Assembly (NCBI GenBank): GCA_016929465.1
Contig: JAFGIT010000022.1
Span: 1-10,860, forward strand
DNA length: 10,860 bases
Reading direction: 5' to 3'
Source: Candidatus Coatesiibacteriota bacterium
GTDB lineage: Bacteria; B130-G9
A model generated the notes under the pieces. The model saw nothing but the letters and a program-made list of their open reading frames with translations. It was not told the origin of the DNA and did no database searches. The position numbers and the translations under genes were made by a program. Shown piece by piece: positions 1-6,591 of the stretch; position 1 is the stretch's first letter; every line of letters begins with the position of its first letter.

Positions 1-459
1 GACGACCTTGACGCCCGGGCTTGTGCCGACGACCTGGATCGCAGCGCGAAGCACGCTGCCTGTGCTGTGACAGGCGCCGGTGACCATTCCGTCGGCGAGG
101 CCTTTCTTTATCATCATCGAGCCGAAATAAAGGGTGCCGAGGTCATCGTCGGTCAGCAACTTCTTCGCCTCTTCCACGGTCAGGCCCTTGTGCTTCCGAA
201 TCTCGTGAAATTCATTCGCGAATTCATCGACCTTATCGCTCTTCTTGATGTCAACGATCGTAACGCCGGAGAAGTTGAGATTCTGCTTCCTCGCCTCGGC
301 CAAAGTCTCCTCTTCAGGGCCTATGATCGACACGGAGCATATCTCCTCCCTGACAAGTGTTGCCGCGGCCTCGACCATACGTGGGTCGGGCCCCTCGCCG
401 AGAACGATGTGCATCTTCTTCATTCTGGCGCTTCTCTTTAGTTGTTCAACTAGATCCAT
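1..459 (-). CDS. pta: Phosphate acetyltransferase, N-terminal part (runs off the window edge)
   Basis: Partial minus-strand gene: 153 codons are open from the ATG at 459-457 to base 1, and the C-terminal half lies outside the window. The enzyme interconverts acetyl-CoA plus phosphate and acetyl phosphate plus CoA in the cytoplasm. The visible part matches the PTA_PTB family (phosphate acetyl/butaryl transferase). It starts with a KKMHIVLGEGPDPRMVEAA segment like the 'IVFPEGLDERILEA' start of Bacillus Pta, and carries the family block GLADGMVTGACHSTGSVLRA at about residues 122-141. The start is supported by AGGAGG at 466-471, six bases upstream. A Met-Lys-Lys-Met start 12 residues in would also fit the family but has no comparable binding site. 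The gap to rmlB upstream is 33 bases, so it is probably the third gene of that operon. A phosphate butyryltransferase cannot be excluded from the N-terminal half. Confidence 0.88.
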   Translation of the reverse strand, partial: MDLVEQLKRSARMKKMHIVLGEGPDPRMVEAAATLVREEICSVSIIGPEEETLAEARKQNLNFSGVTIVDIKKSDKVDEFANEFHEIRKHKGLTVEEAKKLLTDDDLGTLYFGSMMIKKGLADGMVTGACHSTGSVLRAAIQVVGTSPGVKVV

Positions 460-492
460 CTGAGTCCTCCTGAAAACTCTTCTCTGAAAATA

Positions 493-1512
493 TTATGTTC
501 TCTCGACATATTGCTTATTGTAGTAATTAGCCAGTCGCTCTTTGATCTTATGCCACCAATCGGGATTGTCCTTATACCACAGAACAGTCTGTTTTATGCC
601 ATCCTCGAATTCGATCTTGGGCGACCAGTTGAATTCCCTGCGGATCTTCTCACTCGCCACGAAATGCCTCAACACGTGACCGGGCCTATCGACCACGAAC
701 TGGATGAGCTCCTTCGGCTTCCCAAGCGTGCCGAGTATGCGGTCACACATCTCGAGAATCGTTACCTCGTGCCCAGAACTCACATTATAGACCTCACCGA
801 ATCGCTCCGCCTCGAGTATCAATAGCTCAATCGCCCGGCAGTGGTCCAGGACGTGTATCCAGTCGCGCTTGTTCGTGCCCTCGCCATATACCGGAAGCGG
901 CTTGTCCTCGATGGCATTCGTCGCGAACAGCGGGATCATCTTCTCGGGGAGCTGACATGGGCCGTAGTTGTTCGAGCAGCGGGTAATAATGACTGGGACT
1001 TTGTGAGTAGCCCAGTATGAAAACGCGAGTCTGTCCGCTCCCGCCTTCGAGGCCGCGTAGGGGCTCTTGGGCATCAAAGGGCTCCTCTCGGTGCTGGCTT
1101 CTGTCAGTGAATCGCCATACACCTCGTCCGTCGATATGTGGATGAACTTGTCCACACCGTGCTGCTTCGCACACTCCAGCATCACGAAAGTCCCAAATAC
1201 GTCGGTCGTGATGAACTCGCCTGCGTCCATAACGGAGCGGTCATTGTGCGTCTCCGCCGCGAAGTGCACAATGATGTTGGCCCATTTCACGAGCGGCTCG
1301 ACGATTTCCCTGTCGGCGACATCGCCCTTCAGGAAGCGGTAATTTGGATTGTCCGCGAATTCGGTCGTGTTCTCGAGGTTGCCAGCGTACGTCAATTTAT
1401 CCAGATTACATACATACCATTCAGGATGCGCGGTTAATATGTGCCGGATGAAATTCGAGCCGATGAATCCTGCTCCTCCAGTAACCAGGAGTCTCATTTC
1501 CTTATCAGCCAT
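493..1512 (-). CDS. rfbB: dTDP-glucose 4,6-dehydratase
   Basis: A 339-residue NAD-dependent short-chain dehydrogenase/reductase of the extended type, also called RmlB. It converts dTDP-glucose to dTDP-4-keto-6-deoxyglucose, the second step towards dTDP-rhamnose and other deoxysugars. Visible motifs are the Rossmann TGGAGFIG at residues 11-18, the catalytic Thr-Asp-Glu at 128-130 inside STDEVYG, the YxxxK pair Y152/K156, and the substrate-binding block CSNNYGP at 179-185. The family's usual AAESHVDRS is AAETHNDRS here. Length is normal. The ATG at 1512 overlaps the TAA of the upstream epimerase gene as TAATG, implying translational coupling; an internal Met-6 start (MRLLVTGG) is also possible. 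rmlA and rmlD are not in the window, so which sugar is made is unknown. Confidence 0.93.
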   Translation of the reverse strand: MADKEMRLLVTGGAGFIGSNFIRHILTAHPEWYVCNLDKLTYAGNLENTTEFADNPNYRFLKGDVADREIVEPLVKWANIIVHFAAETHNDRSVMDAGEFITTDVFGTFVMLECAKQHGVDKFIHISTDEVYGDSLTEASTERSPLMPKSPYAASKAGADRLAFSYWATHKVPVIITRCSNNYGPCQLPEKMIPLFATNAIEDKPLPVYGEGTNKRDWIHVLDHCRAIELLILEAERFGEVYNVSSGHEVTILEMCDRILGTLGKPKELIQFVVDRPGHVLRHFVASEKIRREFNWSPKIEFEDGIKQTVLWYKDNPDWWHKIKERLANYYNKQYVERT

Positions 1513-1973
1513 TATTGGTCCTTTCTACTCCAATCATACGGAATCTTGGAGCCGTGTGCGGGAAGACGGTATTCATCCGGGTCTTTGTAATCATAGACCT
1601 TGTCTGGGATGTTTATGATGATGCCTTCCTTCTCACTGACGCACTTGAAGCCGTGATATACCCCTTTCGGTATCACGAGCAGAATCGGATTGTGCTCGCC
1701 CATGAAGAACTCGTTGATCTCGCCCTTGGTTGAAGAACCATCGCGATCGTCGTATAGAACCACCTTCATCATCCCCGAGACAGCCGTGAAATGGTCGGTC
1801 TGGTGCTTGTGATAATGCCAGGCCTTGACGACACCCGGATAGCCGGTCGTCATATAAGCCTGCCCAAAATTCTCGAAAAGACCGTCGCCATCGTCGCTTC
1901 TAAGTATCTCCATCAGGCGTCCCCGCTCATCGGGGATTACCCTCAATTTCTTGACTTTCACACCCTCGATCAT
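1512..1973 (-). CDS. dTDP-4-dehydrorhamnose 3,5-epimerase family protein (short RmlC-like)
   Basis: A 153-residue cupin-fold protein of the RmlC family, shorter than the typical ~180-residue enzyme. It begins with the family's VIPDERGRLMEI (residues 12-23). The RGLHY region of classical RmlC is represented by KAWHYHKHQTDHF (50-62), so the catalytic His is probably His53. GVYHGF at 104-109 replaces the usual GFAHGF, followed by DYKDPDEYRLP in place of the NDPxxxIxWP block. The expected role is epimerisation at C3 and C5 of the RmlB product. Because the C-terminal half departs from classical RmlC, it could be a single-site epimerase or act on a related sugar. It is first in a minus-strand operon with rmlB and pta. 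Its start is supported by AAGGAGG five bases upstream (1978-1984), and its stop codon overlaps the start of rmlB. Confidence 0.85.
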   Translation of the reverse strand: MIEGVKVKKLRVIPDERGRLMEILRSDDGDGLFENFGQAYMTTGYPGVVKAWHYHKHQTDHFTAVSGMMKVVLYDDRDGSSTKGEINEFFMGEHNPILLVIPKGVYHGFKCVSEKEGIIINIPDKVYDYKDPDEYRLPAHGSKIPYDWSRKDQ

Positions 1974-2004
1974 AAGACCTCCTTATTATTCGTTAATGCC
2001 CACA

Positions 2005-2033
2005 ATACTATGGATACCGCGCTCGATTTGCAA
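2005..2033 (-). promoter_or_regulatory. Candidate sigma70-type promoter of the rmlC-like/rmlB/pta operon
   Basis: On the minus strand, TTGCAA (2033-2028) and TAGTAT (2010-2005) are separated by exactly 17 bases; each matches the consensus hexamer at four of six positions. The predicted transcript start would leave a leader of roughly 25 bases before the epimerase ATG at 1973, enough for its ribosome binding site. Pattern reading only. Confidence 0.4.
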
Positions 2034-2121
2034 CTCGACTAACGACCGTGCTGAACGACAAATGTGGCAATTCCCCGGACAAGATGCGCTTGCCTCATCA
2101 CTACCTAACTATTATTATTCA

Positions 2122-2150
2122 TAAACATAATGCTTTTCCATCAAGATAAT
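2122..2150 (+). promoter_or_regulatory. Candidate sigma70-type promoter of the Sel1-repeat gene
   Basis: TAAACA (2122-2127, four of six matches to TTGACA) and GATAAT (2145-2150, five of six matches to TATAAT) are separated by 17 bases. A run of A/T upstream (about 2108-2130) resembles an UP element. This is the most A/T-rich part of the divergent intergenic region, and the leader to the GTG start would be about 20 bases. Confidence 0.4.
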
Positions 2151-2178
2151 TCTCGCTCGCCTGAGGGGAGGAAATAAT

Positions 2179-2757
2179 GTGAAGACCGAGAAAGCAGTCC
2201 TCCGGGCGCTGGTCATTCTGCTGATGTTCCTCGCTCTCGCATGCAGCACAAGCAAAATCACTCCCGAAAAGGCCCACGTCATATTCGAGGGCGCAGTTGA
2301 CCTTTATACGGGTACCTGTGGCTGCGAAGATCGAATGGCGGCAAAGGAACTACTCCTAAAGGCATCTGGTGCTGGAAGTGCCCATGCAAGAATGTGGATT
2401 GCCAACCTGATTCGCCTTGGCGATTGCGGTTTCGAGAAGGACGTGAAAAAGGCAAAGCGGATGGCAAAGGAAGCCATCGATGAGATCCGATTTCCTGCAT
2501 ACAGCGGCGATCCCGAGTCTGCCTATCTGATGGGGACCGCATATTGTCGCAGTCTTGGGGTACCTAAGAACTACGACAAAGGTCTTGAATGGCTCGTCAA
2601 GGCAGCGGAAGCCGGTCACGCGGAGAGCATGAATCTTCTAGCATGCGCCCATGAACATGGCTGGTACGGGCTCAAGAAGGACTTTGAAAGGTCGTTCGAA
2701 TGGCGTCTGAAAGCAGCCGAGGCGGGGCATGCGTATGCGATGGAATATGTCGCCTGA
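2179..2757 (+). CDS. Sel1-repeat, lipoprotein-like protein, part before an in-frame TGA
   Basis: A 192-residue open frame from a GTG start at 2179, preceded by GGGGAGGAA at 2164-2172. The nearby ATG at 2177 is followed directly by TGA, so it cannot be the start. The N-terminus has Lys residues, then a hydrophobic stretch (about residues 7-21) ending in ALAC with Cys22. This fits a lipoprotein signal peptide, though Ala rather than Leu at -3 makes the lipobox weak. The rest is helical Sel1-like (TPR-related) repeats with recurring WxxKAAEAGHA blocks at about 138-148 and 174-186. Such repeats usually bind protein partners; no specific function is inferable. Cys is frequent (47, 49, 83, 123, 156). 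The frame stops at a TGA (2755-2757) in the middle of a repeat, and the same frame continues afterwards to 3099, so this is probably the first two thirds of a 306-codon gene. Confidence 0.8.
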   Translation: MKTEKAVLRALVILLMFLALACSTSKITPEKAHVIFEGAVDLYTGTCGCEDRMAAKELLLKASGAGSAHARMWIANLIRLGDCGFEKDVKKAKRMAKEAIDEIRFPAYSGDPESAYLMGTAYCRSLGVPKNYDKGLEWLVKAAEAGHAESMNLLACAHEHGWYGLKKDFERSFEWRLKAAEAGHAYAMEYVA

Positions 2758-2785
2758 AGCTACCACCGAGGCCGGCGTGTCCGGC
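2755..2785 (+). promoter_or_regulatory. In-frame TGA followed by a SECIS-like hairpin (candidate selenocysteine site)
   Basis: Codon 193 of the Sel1-repeat frame is TGA (2755-2757). Thirteen bases later a perfect five-pair GC stem, GCCGG (2771-2775) and CCGGC (2781-2785), closes a five-base loop CGTGT. From memory, bacterial SECIS elements place the apical loop roughly 16-37 bases after UGA with a G in the first two loop positions. Here the loop starts 18 bases after the codon and G is its second base. CC at 2766-2767 can pair with GG at 2787-2788 to extend the stem below an internal loop. A short GC hairpin can arise by chance in DNA of this composition, and a nonsense mutation explains the TGA equally well. 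Confidence 0.3.
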
Positions 2786-3099
2786 AGGATTGTGAGAAAT
2801 CGCTCTATTGGCGTCGTAAGGCGGCCGCGACCGGCAGGCCACATTCGATTTACTTCCTTGGATACATGCACTATTGGGGCAAGTGCGCTGAGAAGGATTA
2901 CGATGAAGCCATAAGGCTCTTTCGCTGGGCTGCATCGCTGAACGACAAAGACGGGATGTACTATCTCGGCAGGGCCTACGAAAAAGGCCATGGCGTTGAA
3001 AAATGCCGCGAAATTGCGATCGAATGGTACAAGAGATCGCTTGAGCGAGGCTGTGAAGAGGCGGAAGAAGCGCTGAAGAGGCTCGAAGCCGACGTTTGA
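2758..3099 (+). CDS. Sel1-repeat protein, part after the in-frame TGA
   Basis: The frame of the preceding Sel1 gene stays open for 113 sense codons after the TGA and ends with TGA at 3097-3099. The first residues (SYHRGRRVRQDCEKS) complete the repeat that began before the stop, and WRRKAAATG mirrors WRLKAAEAG of the previous repeat. Two more repeats follow, with LGYMHYWGKCAEKDYDEA and YYLGRAYEKGHGVEK, and then a charged C-terminus. If translated separately, the first ATG is at 2866. That start has no convincing ribosome binding site and would discard part of a repeat, so independent expression is unlikely. Cys remains frequent (in DCEKS, GKCAEK, EKCREI and RGCEEA). The two segments are therefore read as one gene of 306 sense-plus-TGA codons: either a selenoprotein, a read-through product, or a recent pseudogene whose coding character has not yet decayed. 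Confidence 0.6.
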   Translation, partial: SYHRGRRVRQDCEKSLYWRRKAAATGRPHSIYFLGYMHYWGKCAEKDYDEAIRLFRWAASLNDKDGMYYLGRAYEKGHGVEKCREIAIEWYKRSLERGCEEAEEALKRLEADV

Positions 3100-3264
3100 A
3101 CGCGCCGCATGACAACCTTCTGATGGGTGTTTAGCCCCGGAATAATCCCGCCCCGTCGCGCAGCTTCCGATTGCTGAGAATTCACTTGCCAGCGCTCATT
3201 ATCCCTGAAACAATGCCCACCCAGAGATTTGAGCACCCCATTCTGCAAAATTTAAGGACCAAAT

Positions 3265-4662
3265 ATGACTGAGATAGTCTCTAATAATCTGCTGAAAGGC
3301 TACCGCGGGCTCGCAAAGGATGTCCTGACGGGGCTTGGGGCAAGGGTCTGGGCCGATGTCGAAGTAAAGACGACCAAGGGCGATTACGTCGGTCTCATTC
3401 TGCCACGCTCCGAGACTGCCGACGACCAGCACATGGTCTTGAAGCTCCGAACGGGCTATAACATCGGCGTGAACGTGAACACGATCACGGAGATCAAGGA
3501 AGTAGGCTACAAAGAGGCCCACTACAAGATACCCGAGAAGGAATTCCCAAGAGACCCGAACAAGCCGAACATTACGCTGCTCGGAACCGGCGGCACGATC
3601 GCATCACGTCTCGATTACAGAACCGGCGCGGTTATCCCCGCGTTCTCGCCTGGCGAGCTATACGGCGCGGTCCCCGAACTTGCGGATGTATGCAATCTCG
3701 AGACCATCAAGCTCTTCGGAATCTTCAGCGAGGACATGTCTCCCCTCCAGTGGACAACACTGGCGAAGGGCATAGGAGAGCAGATCAAAAAGGGCGTCGA
3801 TGGAATCGTCATCGGCCACGGCACCGATACGATGCACCACACCAGCGCGATACTTAGCTACATGGTTCAGAAACCACCGGTCCCAATTATCCTGGTTGGA
3901 TCTCAGCGTTCCAGCGACAGGCCATCCAGCGACGCCGCATTGAACCTGATCAACGCGACAAGGTCCGCGGCTTATGGTGACATAGCAGAGGTTCTTGTCT
4001 GCATGTTCGGCCCGACCTCCGATCAGTATTGCCTGCTTCATCGCGGCACTCGGGTGCGGAAGATGCACTCGAGCTACAGGAGCACATTCAGAACGCTGAG
4101 CGATAGCCCGGTGGGAAGGGTCTCCCCGACCGAATACGTGGTCCTGAAGGAGCATGTGAACAGGCGCCGCAAGGACCGGGAAGTGATAATCGACCCCGCG
4201 TTCGAGGAGAAGGTATCGATCGTCTATTACTACCCGAACATGAAGCCCGACATCATCGAATCATTGGTGGATAACGGCTATAAGGGGATCGTTATCGCTG
4301 GGACCGGTCTCGGCCACGTCAACAAGCCGCTATACGAACCCATCAGAGTTGCTTGCAACAAGGGAGTTCACGTATTCATGACGGTACAGACGCTGTGGGG
4401 TTACGTGCAGATGTTCGTCTATGAGACGGGCCGTGAACTGATGCAGCGTGGTATAGTGCCCGCCGCCAACATGCTCCCCGAGGCGGCATACATGAAGCTT
4501 TGCTGGGTCCTCGGGCACACGCTGGAGCGAGGTAAGGTCATCGAGATGATGCTGACGCCAATCGCCGACGAGATAACAGAGCGAGAGCCGCATGACGGCT
4601 ACCTGGTGATGCAGGGCGGGCTTCCAGAAGTCCAGAAGATGCTCCAGCATCTCGCGAAGTAG
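3265..4662 (+). CDS. gatD: Glutamyl-tRNA(Gln) amidotransferase subunit D (archaeal-type GatD)
   Basis: A 465-residue L-asparaginase-like glutaminase. With GatE it would release ammonia from Gln or Asn to convert Glu-tRNA(Gln) into Gln-tRNA(Gln). An N-terminal Tudor-like domain (about residues 25-80, GARVWADVEVKTTKGDYVG to NTITEIKEVG) distinguishes it from plain type I asparaginases. Catalytic residues of the asparaginase fold are present: Thr111 in TGGTIAS, Thr187 and Asp188 in HGTDTMHHT, and Lys266 in RVRKMHSS. The C-terminal domain carries GTGLGHVNKPLYEP and the VQTLWGYVQMFVYETGRELMQRG block typical of GatD. AAGGA at 3254-3258 supports the ATG. The family is known chiefly from archaea, yet all informative neighbours are bacterial. 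GatE is not in the window. A bacterial asparaginase that has kept a GatD-like N-terminus is the main alternative. Confidence 0.88.
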   Translation: MTEIVSNNLLKGYRGLAKDVLTGLGARVWADVEVKTTKGDYVGLILPRSETADDQHMVLKLRTGYNIGVNVNTITEIKEVGYKEAHYKIPEKEFPRDPNKPNITLLGTGGTIASRLDYRTGAVIPAFSPGELYGAVPELADVCNLETIKLFGIFSEDMSPLQWTTLAKGIGEQIKKGVDGIVIGHGTDTMHHTSAILSYMVQKPPVPIILVGSQRSSDRPSSDAALNLINATRSAAYGDIAEVLVCMFGPTSDQYCLLHRGTRVRKMHSSYRSTFRTLSDSPVGRVSPTEYVVLKEHVNRRRKDREVIIDPAFEEKVSIVYYYPNMKPDIIESLVDNGYKGIVIAGTGLGHVNKPLYEPIRVACNKGVHVFMTVQTLWGYVQMFVYETGRELMQRGIVPAANMLPEAAYMKLCWVLGHTLERGKVIEMMLTPIADEITEREPHDGYLVMQGGLPEVQKMLQHLAK

Positions 4663-4731
4663 AAGGCGTTCAAGTCCGACATATTCTCAGCATTGCTCTC
4701 AAATTGGGGCAACTCCGGGATGCGTTCCATA

Positions 4732-4760
4732 TTTTGCTCTTTGCCTCGGCGTGCTATATT
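4732..4760 (+). promoter_or_regulatory. Candidate extended -10 promoter before the Cys-rich gene and selA
   Basis: TGC-TATATT (4752-4760) is an extended -10 element with five of six matches in the hexamer. TTTTGC (4732-4737) stands 17 bases upstream of the hexamer as a weak -35, with TTGCTC overlapping it at 4734. The leader to the ATG at 4807 would be about 40 bases. It lies in the 144-base gap after gatD, where no clear terminator was seen, so read-through from gatD remains possible. Confidence 0.4.
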
Positions 4761-4806
4761 CAAGCCATTAGTGAATTGCACCCGAAACACTTGAGGTATC
4801 TATTGC

Positions 4807-4995
4807 ATGGAATGCAAACAGAAGAAGAACTTGAAGATGTGCAACTGCACCTATCCGTGTGAAAAGAAGGGCCTTTGTTGCGAGTGTGTCGCCTATCACA
4901 GGAGAATGGGCGAGCTGCCGGCTTGTTACTTTCCAGACGACGTGGAGAAAACCTATGACCGTTCGATCGCGAGATTCATCGCGCTGCACAGGTGA
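4807..4995 (+). CDS. Small Cys-rich protein, DUF6485-like
   Basis: A 62-residue protein with eight cysteines: C3, C12, C14, C18, C24, C25, C27 and C40. The pattern CNCTYPC, then CCEC, then LPACYFP, followed by [14 protein letters not shown], matches what I remember of the DUF6485 family of small cytosolic proteins; I could not check this by search. The spaced Cys pairs suggest a bound metal ion, probably zinc or iron, but no function is established. There is no signal peptide or membrane segment. A GAGG ten bases before the ATG (4793-4796) is a moderate ribosome binding site. It lies between gatD and selA with its own candidate promoter. Cooperation with selenium metabolism is only an inference from position. 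Confidence 0.8.
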   Translation: MECKQKKNLKMCNCTYPCEKKGLCCECVAYHRRMGELPACYFPDDVEKTYDRSIARFIALHR

Positions 4996-5007
4996 AATGC
5001 CTTATGT

Positions 5008-5145
5008 ATGCAGCAACTTGTAAGGAATCCTTACAGGTTCAAAGAGAAGGTGATGGAAAGCGATGCGCGAATGAATTCTATGTTTGAGGAAGTGGGGGCA
5101 AGGCTCCAGAGGATAGCATTGAGAAATAGGAGAGAGCGTGACTGA
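5008..5145 (+). CDS. Possible 45-residue ORF overlapping the start of selA
   Basis: An ATG at 5008 opens a 45-residue frame ending in TGA at 5143-5145, eight bases inside selA. The product begins MQQLVRNPYRFKEKV and is strongly charged and probably helical (MFEEVGARLQRIALRN in the middle). It fills the 142-base gap between the Cys-rich gene and selA almost exactly, and an overlap with selA would suit translational coupling. Against it, no good ribosome binding site precedes the ATG (an AGG at 4990-4992 is too far away), and I recognise no family. It may be only a leader with an accidental open frame. Confidence 0.35.
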   Translation: MQQLVRNPYRFKEKVMESDARMNSMFEEVGARLQRIALRNRRERD

Positions 5146-6580
5146 ACAATCGAGACTTCTGAGGCAAATACCAGCAGTCGATGACCTACTGAACAGCCAG
5201 GGCGTATCGGCGCTATTCGAGCTCGCCGAGAGGTCCGTGGTGTCCGATTGCATTGGCACCGTGCTGCAGAGAGTTCGGGAATTCATCCTAGCCGGCCAGG
5301 ATATCGGCAATTGGTTCATCGAGGCTGATGGGGAGCAACTCATCAGAGAGGACGCTCTCTACTCCGCGATCTCATGCAAGGTGAAGGAAGTCGTATCCCC
5401 TAGCCTCAGGCGAGTAGTGAATGCGACGGGTGTCATAATCCATACGAATCTCGGTCGCTCTGCTCTTCCCAAAGCCGCTTTGGATGCGGTGGTCAAGGCA
5501 GCATCCGGCTACTGCAACCTCGAATATGACCTGGTCGAGGGCAAGCGATCGAAGAGACACGAGCACATTGCCTCTTCGATAGCCGCAATCTGCGGCGCTG
5601 AGGACGCATTCGTCGTCAACAACAACGCCGCGGCGGTTCTCGTAAGCCTGAATACGCTTGCGAAAGGCGGAGAGGTGATCGTATCCCGCGGGGAACTCGT
5701 CGAGATCGGTGGAAGCTTCAGGATGCCGGACGTGATGGAGGCATCTGGCGCGGTCCTCCGGGAGGTCGGATCGACCAACAAGACCAAGCTCTCCGATTAC
5801 GAGTCTGCTATCACGGATAGAACTACCCTTCTCTTGAAGGTCCACACCAGCAATTACCGCATCGTCGGTTTCACCCAGGATGTATCCGTCAAGGAACTCG
5901 TTGAATTGGGGGCAAAATACAACATTCCTGTGATGGTCGATCTTGGAAGCGGCCTGCTTCTCGACGAGAACTGCCTCCCGATGCCGGATGGCCTCGTGAT
6001 GGACGAGCACATCGCACGGGACTTCATCCGCGACGGCGCGGATATTGTCGCCTTCAGCGCGGACAAGCTGCTTGGTTCATCCCAGGCCGGGATTGTTGTC
6101 GGCAAGTCGGACATGGTCCGGGCCATCGCCAAGAACCCTCTTTCAAGGGCGATCCGCATCGACAAGCTCTCGCTCGCCGCACTCGACGCGACGCTGAGAT
6201 TATATTTAGCCTGGCCGACGAAATCATATCAGATGATACCGACGCTCGCGATGTTGACCAAGTCTCTCAATGAGATCAGCATCGAGGCGGAGGAGATCCG
6301 CTCTCGCCTCGCGTCGGTTGTTAGCAAAGAGTTCGGGCTGGGCGTCGAGCCAGGTTACTCGAAGGTCGGCGGCGGAACACTCCCCCTCCTCGATCTTCCG
6401 ACCGTCCTGGTCGCAGTATCCCCGAAGACGATTTCGGCAGATGCCCTCTCGAAAATGCTTCGCTCTGCGGAAGTGCCTGTCATCTGCAGGATAGCGGATG
6501 ATATGGTGCTGCTCGATCCAAGGACTATTCTCGATGATGATCTCGATGCGCTCGTCGAGGCATTCCGTAATCTCACCTAG
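5138..6580 (+). CDS. selA: L-seryl-tRNA(Sec) selenium transferase (selenocysteine synthase)
   Basis: A 480-residue PLP enzyme that converts Ser-tRNA(Sec) to Sec-tRNA(Sec) using selenophosphate; bacterial SelA works as a decamer. The N-terminal tRNA-binding segment has RQIPAVDDLL (residues 9-18), as in E. coli SQLPAIDRLL. Then come VVNATGVIIHTNLGRSALP, NNNAAAVLVSL, VSRGELVEIGGSFRMPDVM, LKVHTSNYRIVGFT, and FSADKLLGSSQAGIVVG with Lys310 as the PLP-binding lysine. Length is close to the E. coli protein (about 463). The start is GTG at 5138, with a GGAGAG-type site just upstream (5129-5135); using it keeps the canonical N-terminus. Its presence implies the organism makes selenoproteins, though selB, selC and selD are not here. 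The CCA-adding enzyme starts 11 bases after its stop, so the two are likely cotranscribed. Confidence 0.95.
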   Translation: MTEQSRLLRQIPAVDDLLNSQGVSALFELAERSVVSDCIGTVLQRVREFILAGQDIGNWFIEADGEQLIREDALYSAISCKVKEVVSPSLRRVVNATGVIIHTNLGRSALPKAALDAVVKAASGYCNLEYDLVEGKRSKRHEHIASSIAAICGAEDAFVVNNNAAAVLVSLNTLAKGGEVIVSRGELVEIGGSFRMPDVMEASGAVLREVGSTNKTKLSDYESAITDRTTLLLKVHTSNYRIVGFTQDVSVKELVELGAKYNIPVMVDLGSGLLLDENCLPMPDGLVMDEHIARDFIRDGADIVAFSADKLLGSSQAGIVVGKSDMVRAIAKNPLSRAIRIDKLSLAALDATLRLYLAWPTKSYQMIPTLAMLTKSLNEISIEAEEIRSRLASVVSKEFGLGVEPGYSKVGGGTLPLLDLPTVLVAVSPKTISADALSKMLRSAEVPVICRIADDMVLLDPRTILDDDLDALVEAFRNLT

Positions 6581-6591
6581 AGCCAACGCGA

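Noticed and set aside
67-441. Plus-strand open frames opposite pta, and similar long antisense frames opposite rmlB, gatD, selA and argS
   Set aside because: They mirror well-supported genes on the other strand, have no family resemblance and lack ribosome binding sites. They reflect the codon composition of the true genes.
2755-2757. TGA reassigned to Trp or Gly genome-wide
   Set aside because: Other intact genes in the window (the Cys-rich gene and the CCA-adding enzyme) end at TGA at family-appropriate lengths, and Trp is encoded by TGG.
2866-3099. A separate 77-residue Sel1 gene starting at ATG 2866
   Set aside because: No ribosome binding site precedes it, and the same frame is open and repeat-like back to the TGA at 2755. 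It is better read as the tail of the upstream gene.
3100-3264. Promoter or terminator between the Sel1-repeat gene and gatD
   Set aside because: TTGAGC at 3229-3234 has no acceptable -10 at the right distance. CATTAT at 3197-3202 has only TTGCTG 20 bases away. No stem followed by a T-run was found.
4689-4697. AGCATTGCT palindrome after gatD as a terminator stem
   Set aside because: Only three base pairs can form with a feasible loop, and no T-run follows.
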